DNA of 64,000 bases, taken from Silvibacterium bohemicum (GTDB lineage Bacteria > Acidobacteriota > Terriglobia > Terriglobales > Acidobacteriaceae). The stretch is from the NCBI RefSeq assembly GCF_001006305.1, contig NZ_LBHJ01000004.1:620001-684000 (forward strand). The letters run 5' to 3'. The number at the start of each line of letters is the position of its first letter. Position 1 is the stretch's first letter. This document shows positions 46,399-55,975 of the stretch, in pieces. The translations under genes and the position numbers were made by a program. A model generated the notes under the pieces. The model saw only the letters and a program-made list of their open reading frames with translations. It was not told the DNA's origin and searched no databases.

Positions 46399-47484
46399 AT
46401 GAGACCGTTACGCATCTGCATTGCCTTAATCCCATTGGCTCTTTCCCTGGCAATCACGGCATGCCGGGAGGCGAAGCCGGCGACCCAGGCCGCGTTTCAT
46501 GCGCTGCCCGTTCAAACCCTTACCGTGACCTCTTCTCCAGTTGCCACGTCGGATGAATACGTCGCCACCATCAAGTCTCGCCGCTCGGCCACGTTGAATC
46601 CCCAGGTGGATGGCAACCTCACGGAGATCCTGGTTCACTCGGGCGATCGGGTGAAGACCGGCCAGACACTCATGGAGATTGACCCGGCCAGGCAAAAAGC
46701 TACCGTACAGTCGCAGGCTGCCACCGAACAGCAGAAGCTGGCCGTCTACCAATACAACCAGACGGAAGTTGAGCGCCAGCGTAAGCTCTTTGCCGCGGGA
46801 GTGACCAGCCGCGACACACTCGACCAGGCCGAACAAGCCTTTGCCAACTCCAAGGCCGATTACGAGTCGTCGATCGCTTCGCGAGTCACACAAGAGAAGC
46901 AGCTTGGCTACTACAGCATCTCCGCGCCCTTCGACGGCATTGTCGGGGATATACCGGTGCACGTGGGCGATTACGTCTCGGCCACCACAATGCTGACCAC
47001 CGTCGACGAGAATCGCGACCTCGAAGCCTATATCTATATTCCTACGGAGCGCGGCTCTCTGGTGCGCAGCGGGCTCGCGGTCGACATTCTCGACAACAAC
47101 GAGCAGCTCCTCGAGCACACGAAGATCGATTTCATCTCTCCCCAGGTGGACAACCAGCTGCAAGGAATTCTCGTAAAGGCTCCCGTTCATTCGGATCAGG
47201 CAATGCTGCGAACCGCACAGCTGGTGAAAGCGCGTGTGGTGTGGAGCACGAATCCAACTCCCGTTGTGCCGGTGCTCGCGGTTACCCGGCTCGGCGGCCA
47301 GGCCTTTGTATACGTGGCCCAGGATAAGGGCGGAAAGTATTTCGCGCAGCAGCTCCCCGTGAAGCTGGGCGATCCGGTGGGGAACAACTACGCGGTTTTG
47401 GGCGGTCTGCGCAACGGAGATAAAGTCATCGTTTCAGGCACCCAGTTTTTGGTCGACGGCATGCCTGTGCAGCCTTTGGGCTAA
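46399..47484 (+). CDS. RND efflux periplasmic adaptor lipoprotein (AcrA/MexA type)
   Basis: A 361-residue membrane-fusion protein. Lipobox ITAC follows the signal helix LALIPLALSLA. The order is typical: a beta-barrel/lipoyl half (SRRSATLNPQVDGNLTEILVHSGDRVKTGQTLMEID), a helical hairpin (KATVQSQAATEQQKLAVYQYNQTEVERQRKLF), second lipoyl half (YYSISAPFDGIVGDIPVHVGDYV) and a membrane-proximal domain ending ...VIVSGTQFLVDGMPVQPL. It links the pump encoded next to an outer-membrane channel. AAGGA stands before ATG; a TTG one codon earlier is also open. Confidence 0.92.
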   Translation: MRPLRICIALIPLALSLAITACREAKPATQAAFHALPVQTLTVTSSPVATSDEYVATIKSRRSATLNPQVDGNLTEILVHSGDRVKTGQTLMEIDPARQKATVQSQAATEQQKLAVYQYNQTEVERQRKLFAAGVTSRDTLDQAEQAFANSKADYESSIASRVTQEKQLGYYSISAPFDGIVGDIPVHVGDYVSATTMLTTVDENRDLEAYIYIPTERGSLVRSGLAVDILDNNEQLLEHTKIDFISPQVDNQLQGILVKAPVHSDQAMLRTAQLVKARVVWSTNPTPVVPVLAVTRLGGQAFVYVAQDKGGKYFAQQLPVKLGDPVGNNYAVLGGLRNGDKVIVSGTQFLVDGMPVQPLG

Positions 47485-47570
47485 GCGAATCTGCTGTCCC
47501 GGAGCGCATTCTCATCCCGTTACAGCATCAACATGAGACCGTCAGGAACATCTAGATAGGTAGGCTCTTC

Positions 47571-50500
47571 TTGGTAGATTTTTTCATCCACCGGCCAGTA
47601 TTTGCGACCGTATGCGCTCTGCTGATTGTTCTCGCGGGCGCCGTTTGCATTCCCACCCTGCCGATTTCGCTTTATCCGCAGCTCGCTCCGCCGCAGGTGG
47701 TGGTGAGCAGCAATTATGTAGGCGCGAACGCGCAGGTGGTTGAATCCGCGGTCACCATTCCACTCGAAGAGCAGATCAACGGCGTCGAAGGAATGCACTA
47801 CATCAATTCGACCAGCTCGAACGACGGCACCAGCACCATTACGACGACGTTCCGCACCGGCTACGATCTGAACATCGCCGCGGTCGACGTACAGAATCGC
47901 GTAGCTTCAGCGCAGGGTCGCCTGCCGCAGGCGGTCACCAGCACCGGCATCACCATCAGCAAGGCCAACTCCAACTTCGTGTTTGGCGCGGCCTTGATCG
48001 CTCCGGGCGGAAAATATAGCGACCTCTTCATCAGCAATTATCTCGATGTCTATATTAAGGACGCGCTGAAGCGCATTCCCGGCGTCGGCGACGTGGTCAT
48101 CTTCGGTGAGCGCAAATACGCAATGCGTATCTGGCTCGACCCAGCGAAGCTGGCAGCGCGTTCTCTCACCGCTTCCGATGTAACCAGCGCATTGGCCGAG
48201 CAAAATGTAGAGATCCCCGCCGGCCAGGTAGGCCAACCTCCGTCGGATGAACATCAGGCTTACCAAATCGCAGTTCGCGTCGTCGGCCGGCTCACCGACC
48301 CGAAACAGTTCGACAACATCATCGTTAAGAACACGACTTCGGGCATCGTCCAGATCAAGGATGTGGGCCACGCCGAATTAGGCGCTGAGACCTATTCCAC
48401 GGATTTGCGCTACAACGGTCTCGAAGGCGTAGGCTTCGGCGTGCAGCAGTTGAGCAACGCCAATGCGCTCGAGGTCGACCGCGAAGCGAAAGCAGGGCTG
48501 GATGAGCTGGCGAAATCGTTCCCCCCGGGACTTCAGTATGTAATCCCGTTCGATACCACCACCGTTGTCGGCGACTCCATCCGCGAAGTGGTGCAAACCC
48601 TCGGTGAAGCCATCGTGATCGTGATCATCGTCATCTTCCTTTTTCTTTTGGATTGGCGTGCGACGATCATCCCGGCCATCACCATTCCTGTATCGCTCGT
48701 CGGCACCTTCGCTTTCATCAAGGCCTTCGGATTCTCCATCAATTCGCTCACCATGTTCGGCATAACGCTGGCGACAGGCCTCGTTGTCGACGACGCCATC
48801 GTGGTGATCGAGAACGTGCAACGACACATCAACGCCGAGCACTCAGACCCGCACACGGCCACCTCTGTCGCCATGTCCGAGGTGACCAGCGCCGTTATCG
48901 CCACATCTCTCGTGCTGATCTCGGTCTTCGTGCCTGTGTCGTTCTTTCCCGGTACAACAGGAATTCTCTATCGCCAGTTCGCTCTGACCATCGCCTTCGC
49001 CATCGCCATCTCCGCGTTCAACGCGCTCACGCTTTCTCCTGCGCTTTCCGCTCTCTTCCTGCGTGGCGAGAAAACCAAGCGCGGGCTCTTAGGAGTCATC
49101 GATCGCAGCATCCATAAGAGCACGCAGCTCTACGGGCGCATCACCCATCATGTGCTGCGAGTCCGGTATCTGGTGCTGCTGGTCTTTGTCGCGGGACTAT
49201 ACGCCACCGTTTATCTGTATCAGCGCGTGCCCACTGCCTTCGTCCCCTCGGAAGATCAGAATTATCTGATGTGCATTGTCCAGGCGCCTCAAGGAGCCTC
49301 GCTCAGCTACACCAGTGAAGTGGCGTCGCGCGCCGTCAAGGTCATTACCCAAGATGATGATGTCTTCGGAACCTTTGCCATCATGGGATTCAGCTTGAGC
49401 GGCGGTAGCGCATCCAATTACGGCCTCATCTTCATTCCGCTTAAAGCTGTCGACCTGCGATCGAAGAAAGGGCCAGGGCATGCGGCCTCGGATGTGCTCG
49501 CTACTCTCTCGCCAAAGCTGTTTGCCGTTCCTGGAGCAACCGTTGCCGTTTTTGAGCCGCCCGCCATTCAAGGCCTGGGAACATTCGGCGGTTTCCAGTT
49601 CGAGCTTCAGGATCTTGGCCGCAATACGCTCGGAGATCTGGATCGCGTGGCGCATCAGATCATCGGAGCCAGCCGGCAGGACAAGGGACTGGTCAACCTC
49701 TACACCAGCTATACGTCGAACGATCCGCAGCTGCTTGTCTCCATCGACCGCGAAAAGGCCAAGGCTATGGGCGCTTCGCTCAGTCAGATCAGCTCGACGC
49801 TGAGTGTCTTCATGGGTTCGCAGTATGTGAACGACTTCGATTTCAACAACCGCTCGTATCGCGTCTACGTTCAAGCCGACCAATCGAGCCGCATGACGCC
49901 GGGAGATCTGCGTAAGTTCTATGTGCGTACAGATGGCGGACAGATGGTCTCACTCGACAATCTGGTATCGATAGAACAATCCTCCGGGCCGCAGGTCATC
50001 TCTCACTACAATCTCTTCCGCTCTGCGGAGATCGATGGGGCCGCGGCTCCCGGCTACAGCTCGAGCGAGGGCCTGCGAGAGATGGAGAATCTGGCGAAGA
50101 AAACGATGATCCAGGGCATGACGTATTCCTGGACCGGACTCTCGCTCGAAGAGATCGAGTCGAGCGGCAAAGCAATCATCATCTTCGGACTCGGATTGCT
50201 CGTCGTCTATCTGACCTTGTCAGCACAATATGAAAGCTTCGCGTTGCCATTCATCATTCTGCTTGCCGTTCCCATGGCCGTGCTCGGCGCGCTCGGCGCG
50301 GTTTCCATGCGCGGCATGGCGAACGATGTCTACTGCCAGATCGGTCTGGTAATGCTCATCGGTCTCTCGGCGAAGAACTCTATCCTTATCGTCGAGTTCG
50401 CCGAACAGATACGCGCACAGGGAAAGTCCATCGTCGACGCCGCCATCGAAGCCGCGGAACTTCGGCTTCGCCCCATCCTCATGACCTCCTTTGCCTTCAT

Positions 50501-50714
50501 CCTCGGCGTTATGCCTCTATACTTTGCAACCGGAGCAGGAGCGCTCGGCCGCAGATCGGTCGGAACCACGATCGTAGGCGGCATGCTGCTTTCAACGGTG
50601 CTCAACCTCTTCTTCATCCCGGCGCTCTACGTCATTTTGCAAACCTTGCTGGGACTCTTTTCCAAGAAGAAGGGACACCCACCCGCACCGGCTACAGTGG
50701 AAACGGCGAGCTAG
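47571..50714 (+). CDS. RND multidrug efflux pump (HAE1, AcrB/MexB-like)
   Basis: A 1047-residue inner-membrane pump with twelve helices and two large periplasmic loops. The proton relay aspartates are in GLVVDDAIVVIENVQRH (TM4) and the lysine in GLSAKNSILIVEFAEQ (TM10). The opening MVDFFIHRPVFATVCALLIVLAG is the standard HAE1 N-terminus but its codon is TTG. It exports hydrophobic compounds with the adaptor 86 bases upstream. No outer-membrane factor gene follows, so a TolC-like protein from another locus, perhaps the one near the right end of this window, must serve it. Confidence 0.95.
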   Translation: MVDFFIHRPVFATVCALLIVLAGAVCIPTLPISLYPQLAPPQVVVSSNYVGANAQVVESAVTIPLEEQINGVEGMHYINSTSSNDGTSTITTTFRTGYDLNIAAVDVQNRVASAQGRLPQAVTSTGITISKANSNFVFGAALIAPGGKYSDLFISNYLDVYIKDALKRIPGVGDVVIFGERKYAMRIWLDPAKLAARSLTASDVTSALAEQNVEIPAGQVGQPPSDEHQAYQIAVRVVGRLTDPKQFDNIIVKNTTSGIVQIKDVGHAELGAETYSTDLRYNGLEGVGFGVQQLSNANALEVDREAKAGLDELAKSFPPGLQYVIPFDTTTVVGDSIREVVQTLGEAIVIVIIVIFLFLLDWRATIIPAITIPVSLVGTFAFIKAFGFSINSLTMFGITLATGLVVDDAIVVIENVQRHINAEHSDPHTATSVAMSEVTSAVIATSLVLISVFVPVSFFPGTTGILYRQFALTIAFAIAISAFNALTLSPALSALFLRGEKTKRGLLGVIDRSIHKSTQLYGRITHHVLRVRYLVLLVFVAGLYATVYLYQRVPTAFVPSEDQNYLMCIVQAPQGASLSYTSEVASRAVKVITQDDDVFGTFAIMGFSLSGGSASNYGLIFIPLKAVDLRSKKGPGHAASDVLATLSPKLFAVPGATVAVFEPPAIQGLGTFGGFQFELQDLGRNTLGDLDRVAHQIIGASRQDKGLVNLYTSYTSNDPQLLVSIDREKAKAMGASLSQISSTLSVFMGSQYVNDFDFNNRSYRVYVQADQSSRMTPGDLRKFYVRTDGGQMVSLDNLVSIEQSSGPQVISHYNLFRSAEIDGAAAPGYSSSEGLREMENLAKKTMIQGMTYSWTGLSLEEIESSGKAIIIFGLGLLVVYLTLSAQYESFALPFIILLAVPMAVLGALGAVSMRGMANDVYCQIGLVMLIGLSAKNSILIVEFAEQIRAQGKSIVDAAIEAAELRLRPILMTSFAFILGVMPLYFATGAGALGRRSVGTTIVGGMLLSTVLNLFFIPALYVILQTLLGLFSKKKGHPPAPATVETAS

Positions 50715-51218
50715 CGGAGTGGCTGCTTCGCTCCGGCAGTCGGTGGATGAGGTTGAGAGGAAATCTATCCGGCGTCTGAGTCCAGAGTTCGCAAAGATAC
50801 TCGTAGGCGCGCGCGAGTGCCTCCAGGGCCTAGAGCCCCCGCGTGAAATCGTAGGCCTGGAGAAAGCCGGTCAAGTGCGCATCGAGTTATTGATGGGTGT
50901 CGTATAGGTAGCGCTTTCTTCTTTGCGCTTTCGGGCCTTCACGCGTCCGAGGATCGATAACCAGGACGCGGGCATTGACCCCGCACTCATCTAGAAACGA
51001 TGCAGTACAAAACCGTCTCGCAAGATTGTCCAAAGATGGCTAGGGAACGCAGGCCTTAGAAGAGAGGGACCGGACTGGAAGCCGTCGCAACGATTATGCG
51101 ATACTGATGTGGCCTCGAGCATAATCGCCACAAGATGGGATTGAACTTTTTAGAGCCCTCGCTCAAGATGTGATGAGGAAGTACGAAACGGCTCAAGCAA
51201 TTGCACAAGCAGTGCAAA
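50715..51218. other. intergenic region between the RND pump gene and tRNA-Leu
   Basis: Besides the IS481 relic it contains a perfect 9-bp inverted repeat, CGATTATGC (51091-51099) with GCATAATCG (51119-51127). I found no clear promoter for the tRNA and no other gene. Confidence 0.4.
50728..50905 (-). pseudogene. decayed C-terminus of an IS481-family transposase
   Basis: Reading the minus strand in one frame gives HLTGFLQAYDFTRGL, then a stop, ALEALARAYEYLCELWTQTPDRF and PLNLIHRLPE, with another stop before the first block. The order and spacing match the end of IS481-type rve transposases (FLxAYNFxRRLKxLxGLTPYEYICxxWTxxPxRFxxNPxH). Two in-frame stops and no upstream catalytic region show it is a relic. 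Confidence 0.7.
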
Positions 51219-51305
51219 GCCGGGATGGCGGAACTGGCAGACGCAGCGGACTCAAAATCCGCCGAGGGCAACCTCGTGGGGGTTCGACCCCCCCTCCCGG
51301 CACCA
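51219..51305 (+). tRNA. tRNA-Leu (anticodon CAA)
   Basis: An 87-base class II tRNA: acceptor arm GCCGGGA with TCCCGGC, discriminator A and encoded CCA; anticodon stem GCGGA/TCCGC with loop CTCAAAA (anticodon CAA); a variable arm of leucine type (CGAGGGCAACCTCG) and T arm with GGTTCGACCC. A strong terminator follows. Confidence 0.97.
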
Positions 51306-51327
51306 ATAAACTAAAGGGTTTAGATCA

Positions 51328-51360
51328 AAAAATGATCCCTCAATGCGAGAGGTCATTTTT
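51328..51360 (+). terminator. rho-independent terminator of tRNA-Leu
   Basis: AAAAATGATCCCTC pairs with GAGAGGTCATTTTT over 14 positions (one G-U, one mismatch) around a five-base loop, and the 3' arm ends in TTTTT. It lies 22 bases after the tRNA. Confidence 0.8.
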
Positions 51361-51399
51361 CATTGGTGGCTGTTGGTTTCTTGGTTACGCGATGAACTA

Positions 51400-52214
51400 G
51401 GGCGTGTTAACACTATCTGAGAGCTTCGACGATGAGAGCGAAGGAGACGAAGGCGAGGAAGATGCAGTCTAGTTTCTCGAAACGGGAGAAGATTCTGCGG
51501 AAGCCTTTCAGCCTTCGGAATAAGCGTTCGATTTCGTTGCGTTTTCTGTAGAGTGCCCGGTCGTAGCGCCAGGGATCGACGCGATTGGATTTAGGCGGGA
51601 CCACGGGGACCATGTCCAGGGCGAGCAACAGTTGACGGGTTTCATTGCCTTCGTAAGCGCGATCCATGATCACGGGCATGCCGGGGAAAGAGCCCAGGTC
51701 GCGAAGCAATTCGCGGCCCTCCGGCGCGTCATGAGCATTGCCAGGAGAGAGCGCGAACGTTATTGCGGTCCGAGCATCCGCGGCAACCATATGAATCTTG
51801 GTGGTCCATCCGCCGCGAGATTTGCCGATGGCCTGCGGTCCGTTTTTTTTAATGCCCCGGTGCCATCTGGATGCACCTTCACCGAAGTTGAGTCCAAACT
51901 GAAGGCTTCGATACGAATGCGAACGATCTGTTCCAACTGCAGTTTCTCAAATACACGATCCAAGGCTCCGCTCTTGGACCAGCGGTTCATCCGGGTGTAG
52001 ATGGTGTGCCAGTTGCCAAACCGTTTCGGAAGCCCGCGCCACTTGCATCCATGCTCGGCCACGTACAACACCGCATTCAGAAACTGCAGGTTAGATAAGT
52101 TCACATTCCCACGCTGCACCGGCAAGCTGTCCTTGATTCGCGCATACTGCTCTTCGCTGATTTCCATCTATACATAACTTACCGCTGCTCTATGGAAATA
52201 GTGTTAACACGCCC
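51400..52214. mobile_element. IS5-family (IS427-type) insertion sequence
   Basis: An 815-base element bounded by perfect 17-base terminal inverted repeats, GGGCGTGTTAACACTAT at the left and its complement at the right. It contains one two-frame transposase gene with an A8 slippery run. Size, ends and gene structure fit the IS427 group. No unambiguous target duplication is visible (flanks GAACTA and TGGTTA). It sits just beyond the tRNA-Leu terminator. Both ends and the gene look intact, so it could still be active. Confidence 0.88.
51413..52167 (-). CDS. IS5-family transposase, two frames joined by -1 frameshifting
   Basis: The first frame (135 codons, to 51760) starts MEISEEQYARIKDSLPVQRG and contains NAVLYVAEHGCKWRGLPKRFGNW and the first DDE aspartate in EAFSLDSTSVKVHPDG. 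At an A8 run (51843-51850 complement) a -1 slip leads into GPQAIGKSRGGWTTKIHMVA and the second frame, which has the remaining DDE region: VIMDRAYEGNETRQ and the YRKRNEIERLFRRLKGFRRI box. The stop codon lies in the left inverted repeat. Neither frame alone holds the whole catalytic triad, so the fused product should be the active enzyme. Confidence 0.88.
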
Positions 52215-52341
52215 TGGTTAAAATACCTAGTCGGTCTGCGACCGATACGATAACGGTCACGAAGGAAAGTGATCCTCAAGGGCCACGATCAAGGACATCG
52301 CAGCGGGAATTCGACAGAGAGACGTCAGCCCGCTTCTTGAC

Positions 52342-52968
52342 ATGATGTTTGAGGGCGACCCGCCGCGTCTTCGAAATGGACATGCAACGGAGAACGAGTT
52401 TTGGAACTTCAAAGGAGGCTGTCTTGCGCCAGGTAAGGCTCATTTGGCGGCTTGGGCAGAACTCGCGATAGATGTTATGGCATTTTCACAATGCCATAAC
52501 CACTGGGGGGACTACGCTCCGGCGGACGATGGACCCCACGTTGCCATCGGTCTATCTCCAGTGCTAGGTGCGCACGACACGCTTCTCTGCCACTCCACCC
52601 GCGGCGAATACCCGCTCTGGCAAGGTCAGATAACCGTAGCCACCGCTGCTGGCGCCATCGCCTTCAGCGGTTCCTTCTTCAACAATGGCGCCAGCCAATA
52701 TCTCGAGGCTTCTGCTCTCTGCAACGGCTCCCGCTGCGGCGAGTCTTCCTTCGACGTCATGCAGATGGGCTTCATCTACAGCCGTCCTGAACCCTCTGCC
52801 CTGATCTCACAGTATCCAGAGCGCCCCATTCCAATCCTGATCCGGGCCGAAATCTCAGATAGTTCGCTTCCTGCTGACGTCGCCCGCCAGCGCCTCTCCA
52901 ACTCCGTCCGTTCCTTTTTGGGCTCTGTCAACCTCGCGTCCCTGACCCAGCCCTACCGACACGACTAA
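52342..52968 (+). pseudogene. chimeric ORF: AlbA_2-like N-terminal fragment joined to an unrelated C-terminal fragment
   Basis: The 208-codon frame joins two unlike parts. The first 55 codons (NGHATENEFWNFKGG ... AIDVMAF) match the start of AlbA_2/Schlafen-type ATP-binding proteins (E-x-E-F-x-D-F-K). Coding-like sequence TIKDIAAGIRQRDVSPLLD even precedes the ATG back to a stop near 52270. The motif would continue as FHNAITTGG after removing one T from a TTTT run, then stops making sense. The rest (HVAIGLSPVLGAHDTLLCHSTRGE ... IPILIRAEISDSSLPADVARQRL) looks like the tail of another protein; an exosortase-associated, EpsI-like tail is my tentative guess. A perfect hairpin lies at the join. Probably debris and not a functional gene. 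Confidence 0.5.
52474..52500. repeat. perfect 11-bp inverted repeat at the chimera junction
   Basis: GTTATGGCATT and AATGCCATAAC are exact reverse complements separated by TTCAC. It lies inside the ORF where similarity to AlbA_2 proteins ends. No U-run follows. Confidence 0.7.
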
Positions 52969-53275
52969 GGCCCTACTAGCGTCTCGAACACATCAGTAGA
53001 GCTTTGTCATAATCTCTTTTCACGAAAGATACAGGGTAAACTGCAGGTCCTCAAATATCGGGAAAATGGATCGTCGTTACCGCTTCCATTGCGATGCTTC
53101 TCTTCACCCTCTGCAGCGTGCTCCATTCAGGCACGTACGAGACTGGCCGGAAGCGTCGGAAGTATTGCGCATATGTCGTGTTTGGTTTCTCGCAGGATGA
53201 CAACTTCAACGGCGAGTCAAGCGTCGTCAATGTCCTCCGCTTGACTCGTATCGAGGGGCTTCATGTCTCATATGA
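52969..53275. other. intergenic region downstream of the chimeric ORF and the second permease gene
   Basis: About 300 bases between convergent coding regions. A small plus-strand ORF (from 53094) overlaps the end of the permease gene and has no ribosome site or domain. I see no clear terminator. Confidence 0.35.
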
Positions 53276-55966
53276 TTACTCGGCTCGAAGCGTTTCGACC
53301 GGATTGACGGCCGCAGTCCGGCGGGCGGGTAGATAACTTGCCAGCGCGGCTGCGGCAATCAGGACAATGGGTACAACTGCAAACGTGACCGGATCGAGCG
53401 GGCTGATGCCAAACAGCAATGTTCGCATCAGGCGCATGAGTGCCGCTGCGGCGCCGATGCCTACAGCCGTACCTATCCCGGTCAACACCAGCGCGGAACG
53501 AACAAACATCCACACCAGTTCCCTTTTCTTCGCGCCCAGCGCCATGCGTATGCCGATCTCGCGTGTGCGCTGCGAGACGGCATACGAGATTACCCCGTAA
53601 ATTCCGAGGATGCCGAGAGCGAGAGCCATCGTCCCGGCGATGGCCAGCATGACGAGGGTGAACGAAGTACGCGCCATCGATTGACTGTAGATATCCTGCA
53701 TGGTGCTCACGTCGGCAACCGGCAGATTCGAATTCACCAACCAGACGGCTTGCTGCATTTCGTTGATGAAGGCCTGCGTTCCAGCGCGGTTGCTCCGCAA
53801 GGCAAAGTAGGCAGTACGCCTTACATCGAGAGGTCCCGGGCCATAAAGATCGCGCATGATCGAAGGCCAGTACACGGTTGCAGGCGAGATCTGATCGATA
53901 CCGTTCTCGCGCACATCTTGAACCACACCCACCACTTCATGCCACGGCATGTTGGAAAACTCGCGGAAGCGCTTGCCGATGGCTGCGAGCGGCGATCCCC
54001 AAAGCTCGCGGGCGAGGCTCTCCGAGAGGATACCCACCGGTCTCAGGCCGTAGATCTCTGTCCATGTGAAATCACGTCCCGCAACCATTCGGGTGCCGGC
54101 AGTATGGAAATAACCGGGTGAGACATAGTTAAACAGGCGCAAGGGCGGCTCTTCATCACCTTGATAGGTCTTCCCTTCGACAGAGATGCCATCCCAGTTC
54201 GGTTCAGCTCCGCTCATGGGAACGGACACGGCAAAGCCCGCGGAGGAGACGCCAGGAATTGTGGCGAGCTTGTCCTGGATGTTGTTCTGAATCCGCGTGA
54301 CCATCTGCGGATCGCGGACCATAGTCTCTGGTATCGAAATGCGCATTACCTGCAGCGACGTGGGCGCGGAGAAGCCCGGATCGACGTTTAGCATTGCATT
54401 GAAGGTGCGGATCATCAGCACGGCGCTGATCAGCAGCACCAGTGCCATGGCGACTTGCGCCACCACCAGCAGGTTGCGGCCGCGTTGGCGCTCGCGGCTT
54501 ACGCTCGCCGTTCGCATGGAGCCAATCAAAGGCACGGCTTGCTTTGAAGGAGCATAACGCAACACCGGAATCGAGCCGAACAGCAGCCCCGAGAGCACCG
54601 ACAGTATTACAGTGAATGCGATCGAACTTGCATCGAGCGAGATTTCGCTCAGACGCGGCAAGTTCTCGGGCCCGATCGCCACTAACAGCCGCAATCCCGC
54701 ATAGGCAACTCCCACGCCGGCTGCGCCGCCCAGCAAGCCAAGCGTCACGCTCTCCAGCAGCAGCTCGCGGGCAATCCGCCATCTGCCCGCACCAAGCGCA
54801 GAGCGCACCGCGAGCTCTTGCTGACGTGCGTCGGCGCGTACCAGCAGCAGGTTGGCCACGTTGGTGCACGCGATCAGCATCACCACACCGATCGTCGCCA
54901 TCACCACCCAAAGGACATTACCGATGCTGCCGACCACCTGGTCCTTCAAGGGCCGAAACGCGGGCGTGATCTTCCAGTTCAGGTAAAAGTGCGGATCGGA
55001 GCCTGGTCCGTTCGTCCACGAGTCCATCCATACGTTGAGCAGGCGCGCCATATCGTCGTCGGCCTGCGAGATCGTAATGCCGGGCCGGAGACGCGCGATG
55101 CCGTGATACGCAAAGCCTGCAAGAGACTCCTTGACCGGATCGAAGGCTAGCGGCACCAGCAGATCGAAGTCGTAATTGACGACCCTGAATCCGCGCGGCA
55201 TCACACCGGCGATCTCCCACTGCTGCGAATCGACGTTGATGTTGCGGCCTACCACGCTTGGATCGCCGCCGAAGCGCCGCTGCCAGTATCCGTAGCCAAG
55301 CATTACCCGCCGTGTCCCGCGCCGGTCTTGATCGGCTGCAGTCAGCCATTGGCCGGCAGCGGCAGGTACACCGAGCGTCGGGAGAACGCCATCCGTAATC
55401 AATGCCGTGTTGACCTGCTCCGGCTGTGCAATGCCCGTGATGCTTGCAGTCCCAGGCAGCCACACGCCTACCGATTGGAACGCATGATTATGCGCGGCAA
55501 CGGTGAGGTACATCGAGGCCGACAGGCGCAGCTCATCCCGGAAGTCGGTCAGTCCCGGAGCGCCGGGTGCAACCAGGCGCAACGCAACCAGCTGCTGCGG
55601 CTCATGGTAAGGCAGCGGCCGGATCAGCACGCTGTTGAGCACGCTGAAGACCGCTGTATTCGCCCCAATGCCGATAGCCAGCGTAAGCACGACGGTGATC
55701 GCAAACCCCGGCGAGCGGCGCAGGCGGCGGCCGATGTGCTTGAGGTCCACTAACATCGATTCAAGTCTCTGCCACTGCCACGCTTCGCGGCTGCGCTCTT
55801 CGAGCAGCGTCACATTGCCGAACTCGCGACGCGCAGCTCGTGCGGCCTCTTCGCGCGGCATGCCCTCGTCCATCAGCTCATCGATTCGCTCGTCGATGTG
55901 TTCACGGATGGAGACAGAGATGTCGTCGTAGCGGCGATTTCTAAAGAAGCGACTGAAGAGTGCCAT
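53276..55966 (-). CDS. ADOP-family MacB/FtsX-like permease (second copy)
   Basis: An 896-residue paralogue of the first ADOP permease. The N-terminal charged segment (ISVSIREHIDERIDELMDEGMPREEAARAARREFGN) is followed by a MacB periplasmic core and two FtsX domains (VVMLIACTNVANLLLVRADARQQELAVRSALGAGRWRIARELL; QRTREIGIRMALGAKKRELVWMFV). It ends ARRTAAVNPVETLRAE, the usual ADOP close. There is no ATPase nearby. It begins 9 bases after the PadR stop, so both are one operon. The two copies are moderately similar and not a recent duplication. Confidence 0.9.
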   Translation of the reverse strand: MALFSRFFRNRRYDDISVSIREHIDERIDELMDEGMPREEAARAARREFGNVTLLEERSREAWQWQRLESMLVDLKHIGRRLRRSPGFAITVVLTLAIGIGANTAVFSVLNSVLIRPLPYHEPQQLVALRLVAPGAPGLTDFRDELRLSASMYLTVAAHNHAFQSVGVWLPGTASITGIAQPEQVNTALITDGVLPTLGVPAAAGQWLTAADQDRRGTRRVMLGYGYWQRRFGGDPSVVGRNINVDSQQWEIAGVMPRGFRVVNYDFDLLVPLAFDPVKESLAGFAYHGIARLRPGITISQADDDMARLLNVWMDSWTNGPGSDPHFYLNWKITPAFRPLKDQVVGSIGNVLWVVMATIGVVMLIACTNVANLLLVRADARQQELAVRSALGAGRWRIARELLLESVTLGLLGGAAGVGVAYAGLRLLVAIGPENLPRLSEISLDASSIAFTVILSVLSGLLFGSIPVLRYAPSKQAVPLIGSMRTASVSRERQRGRNLLVVAQVAMALVLLISAVLMIRTFNAMLNVDPGFSAPTSLQVMRISIPETMVRDPQMVTRIQNNIQDKLATIPGVSSAGFAVSVPMSGAEPNWDGISVEGKTYQGDEEPPLRLFNYVSPGYFHTAGTRMVAGRDFTWTEIYGLRPVGILSESLARELWGSPLAAIGKRFREFSNMPWHEVVGVVQDVRENGIDQISPATVYWPSIMRDLYGPGPLDVRRTAYFALRSNRAGTQAFINEMQQAVWLVNSNLPVADVSTMQDIYSQSMARTSFTLVMLAIAGTMALALGILGIYGVISYAVSQRTREIGIRMALGAKKRELVWMFVRSALVLTGIGTAVGIGAAAALMRLMRTLLFGISPLDPVTFAVVPIVLIAAAALASYLPARRTAAVNPVETLRAE

Positions 55967-55975
55967 TCGAACCTC

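Noticed and set aside
50719-50907. 62-codon plus-strand ORF after the RND pump
   Set aside because: The opposite strand gives a clear though broken IS481 transposase tail, which explains the sequence better.
53094-53336. 80-codon plus-strand ORF
   Set aside because: Overlaps the end of the permease gene, has no ribosome site and no recognisable domain.
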